NCBI GenBank assembly: GCA_035571875.1
Contig: DATNBR010000005.1
Span: 1-22,643, forward strand
Source of the DNA: Parafrigoribacterium_A sp035571875
GTDB lineage: Bacteria; Actinomycetota; Actinomycetes; Actinomycetales; Microbacteriaceae
Direction of reading: 5' to 3'
DNA length: 22,643 bases
A model generated the notes under the pieces. The model saw only the letters and a list, made by a program, of their open reading frames with translations, had not been told where the DNA came from and searched no databases. Positions 21,436 through 22,643 of this stretch are shown here, in pieces. How positions within the stretch are numbered: the first letter of the stretch is position 1; the number at the start of each line of letters is the position of its first letter. The position numbers and the translations under genes were made by a program.

Positions 21436-22643
21436 CCGGCTCCACCAGCCGCGCCAGCAGCTCCGTCAGCAGCCGCACCGTGAGCGGGGCGGGCAGGGCC
21501 TCGATGAGCGCGATGAACGGCGCCATCCGCTCCGGCAGTTGCGCGGAGTCGTCCCCCGGGGTGATCAGGCCGATCTGCACGAGCAGGCCGTACGCCGATT
21601 CCGAGGTCAGCTGGGCGGCATCCGGAGACGACAGGCCCGCCACGATCTCGGGCGGCAGGGCACTCAGAACATCGGATGCGGTGACCGGCGGCACGCCGCG
21701 CACCTCGTCGGCGGCACGAACCAGCGCCGCGCTGAGGTCGCCGAGCACGCCCTCGGTCACCGGAGTGACGGTGAGGTGCGTGGTGTGTGGCAGATGGGTC
21801 CCGTCGGACTGCACCATCCCGGGCTGCAACTGCAGGAGCCAGCCGTGACTCCGCGCCTGATCCGCCCAGTGGTGCGGGTCGACGCGATCGGCGGCGGGCA
21901 CGGAATCATCGGTGGCGACCGCGAGTAGCGGACCAACCGGGTTGCCTACGACGCGCAGACCCCGGATGGTCTCGACTAGCTCGACCAACGATGCCGTCGA
22001 ACGCTCGCACGACTCGGCGAGCGCCGCGAACCCCTGTGTGCCGAGCGCGTGGATGATCGCCCACGCCGCAGCCAGCGCGCCGGCCGATTTCGAGCCGAGC
22101 ATGGTCGGATTGACCACCGGGTACCCCGGCCAGCGGGTAGTCGCGAAATACTGCGCGCGCTGTCGGTCGCGCCCGCGCTGCAGCAGAACGGATGCCCCCT
22201 TCGGCGCGTAGCCGAACTTGTGCAGGTCTGCGCTCACGCTCGCGACGCCCGGGAGGCGGAAGTCCCACGGCGCGAGCTCCGACCAGAACGGCAGCACCCA
22301 TCCGCCGATGCACGCGTCGACGTGACACTCCACTCCCGAGGCGAGGCAGGCCGCGGCGACCTCCTCGATCGGGTCGAGCCCCGCGAAGGGATAGGACGGC
22401 GCGGAGACCACGACGAGCGCCACATCGTCGCCGAGTCGTTCGATGAGCCGCGACGCCGATAGGGTGCCATCCTGATCGACCGGCACGAGGTCGAGTTCGA
22501 GACCGAAGTAGTGCGCCGCCTTCTGGAACGCCGCGTGCACGGTCACGGGAGCGAGCAATCGCGGCGTGCCGGAAGGATGGACCGCACGCCAGCTGTCCCG
22601 CGCCGTCTTCACGGCAAGCAGGCAGCTCTCGGTGCCGCCGGTC
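21428..22643 (-). CDS. PLP-dependent decarboxylase/lyase (sphingosine-phosphate-lyase-like), partial 5' end
   Basis: The reading frame is open to the right edge, giving 404 codons here with the N-terminus missing. The first visible residues, TGGTESCLLAVKTARDSW, are the substrate/PLP-phosphate signature of group II decarboxylases and sphingosine-1-phosphate lyases. Next come VVSAPSYPFAGLDPIEEVA, the PLP-contact VDACIGGWVLPF, and the Schiff-base lysine in SVSADLHKFGYAPKG. The C-terminal third is lower in conservation. The first GTG in the window (22610-22612) is internal, not the true start. The enzyme probably decarboxylates an amino acid or cleaves a phospho-amine; the substrate cannot be told. 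It overlaps mrp tail to tail, with no space for a terminator between them. Confidence 0.88.
   Translation of the reverse strand, partial: TGGTESCLLAVKTARDSWRAVHPSGTPRLLAPVTVHAAFQKAAHYFGLELDLVPVDQDGTLSASRLIERLGDDVALVVVSAPSYPFAGLDPIEEVAAACLASGVECHVDACIGGWVLPFWSELAPWDFRLPGVASVSADLHKFGYAPKGASVLLQRGRDRQRAQYFATTRWPGYPVVNPTMLGSKSAGALAAAWAIIHALGTQGFAALAESCERSTASLVELVETIRGLRVVGNPVGPLLAVATDDSVPAADRVDPHHWADQARSHGWLLQLQPGMVQSDGTHLPHTTHLTVTPVTEGVLGDLSAALVRAADEVRGVPPVTASDVLSALPPEIVAGLSSPDAAQLTSESAYGLLVQIGLITPGDDSAQLPERMAPFIALIEALPAPLTVRLLTELLARLVEPVS

Overview
The window is about 22.6 kb of high-GC DNA from an actinobacterium, most likely a member of the Microbacteriaceae. The assignment is inferred, not searched. 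It rests on GC-rich third positions, frequent GTG starts, an AdnAB-type recombination helicase-nuclease, DUF3107, an actinobacterial Mrp, and degenerate intergenic repeats of a style common in that family. I see no tRNA, rRNA, CRISPR array, insertion sequence, integrase or phage gene. Coding density is high, and most entries are core genes.

Layout. Positions 1-1296 (minus): a two-gene unit for the cell envelope, a lipoprotein followed by a secreted PKD-domain protein that runs off the left edge. Positions 1297-1522: a short gap with a hairpin and degenerate tandem repeats. Positions 1523-7889 (minus): adnA then adnB, a heterodimeric helicase-nuclease that resects double-strand breaks. Positions 7989-9242 (plus, divergent): DUF3107, a small membrane protein, and a secreted protein with glycine/asparagine/lysine-rich repeats. 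Positions 9283-9375: three hairpins between convergent genes. Positions 9388-11552 (minus): a sensor kinase and OmpR-type regulator. Positions 11678-12397 (minus): a ferritin-like protein. Positions 12569-14044 (plus): a DEAD-box RNA helicase with a structured leader. Positions 14103-14186: a large inverted repeat with tandem copies. Positions 14209-15060 (minus): a PHP phosphoesterase, divergent from a membrane-anchored endonuclease/exonuclease/phosphatase-family protein (15121-16128) and an Xaa-Pro aminopeptidase (16162-17640). Positions 17741-18238 (minus): a general-stress-17M-like membrane protein. Positions 18353-21435 (plus): a soluble PRC/MgtE_N/CBS protein, a DUF1003 membrane protein and Mrp. 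Positions 21428-22643 (minus): a PLP-dependent decarboxylase/lyase that runs off the right edge.

Two blocks resemble gene neighbourhoods I recall from Mycobacterium tuberculosis. One is rhlE / ferritin-like / DUF3107 / adnAB (Rv3211 to Rv3201c region). The other is mrp / DUF1003 / MgtE-CBS / stress-17M-like protein (Rv1229c to Rv1234 region). Here they lie close together, with the two-component system and the secreted repeat protein inserted in the first block.

The most notable observations are these. Many transcription-unit heads carry a TANNNT box 6-8 nt before the start codon and no Shine-Dalgarno, which predicts leaderless mRNAs. AdnA has no cysteine at all, so it cannot carry the iron-sulfur subdomain described for mycobacterial AdnA. 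There are several unusual intergenic inverted repeats. A soluble MgtE-like regulatory protein is paired with a separate small membrane protein. I found no wholly new defence or mobile system.
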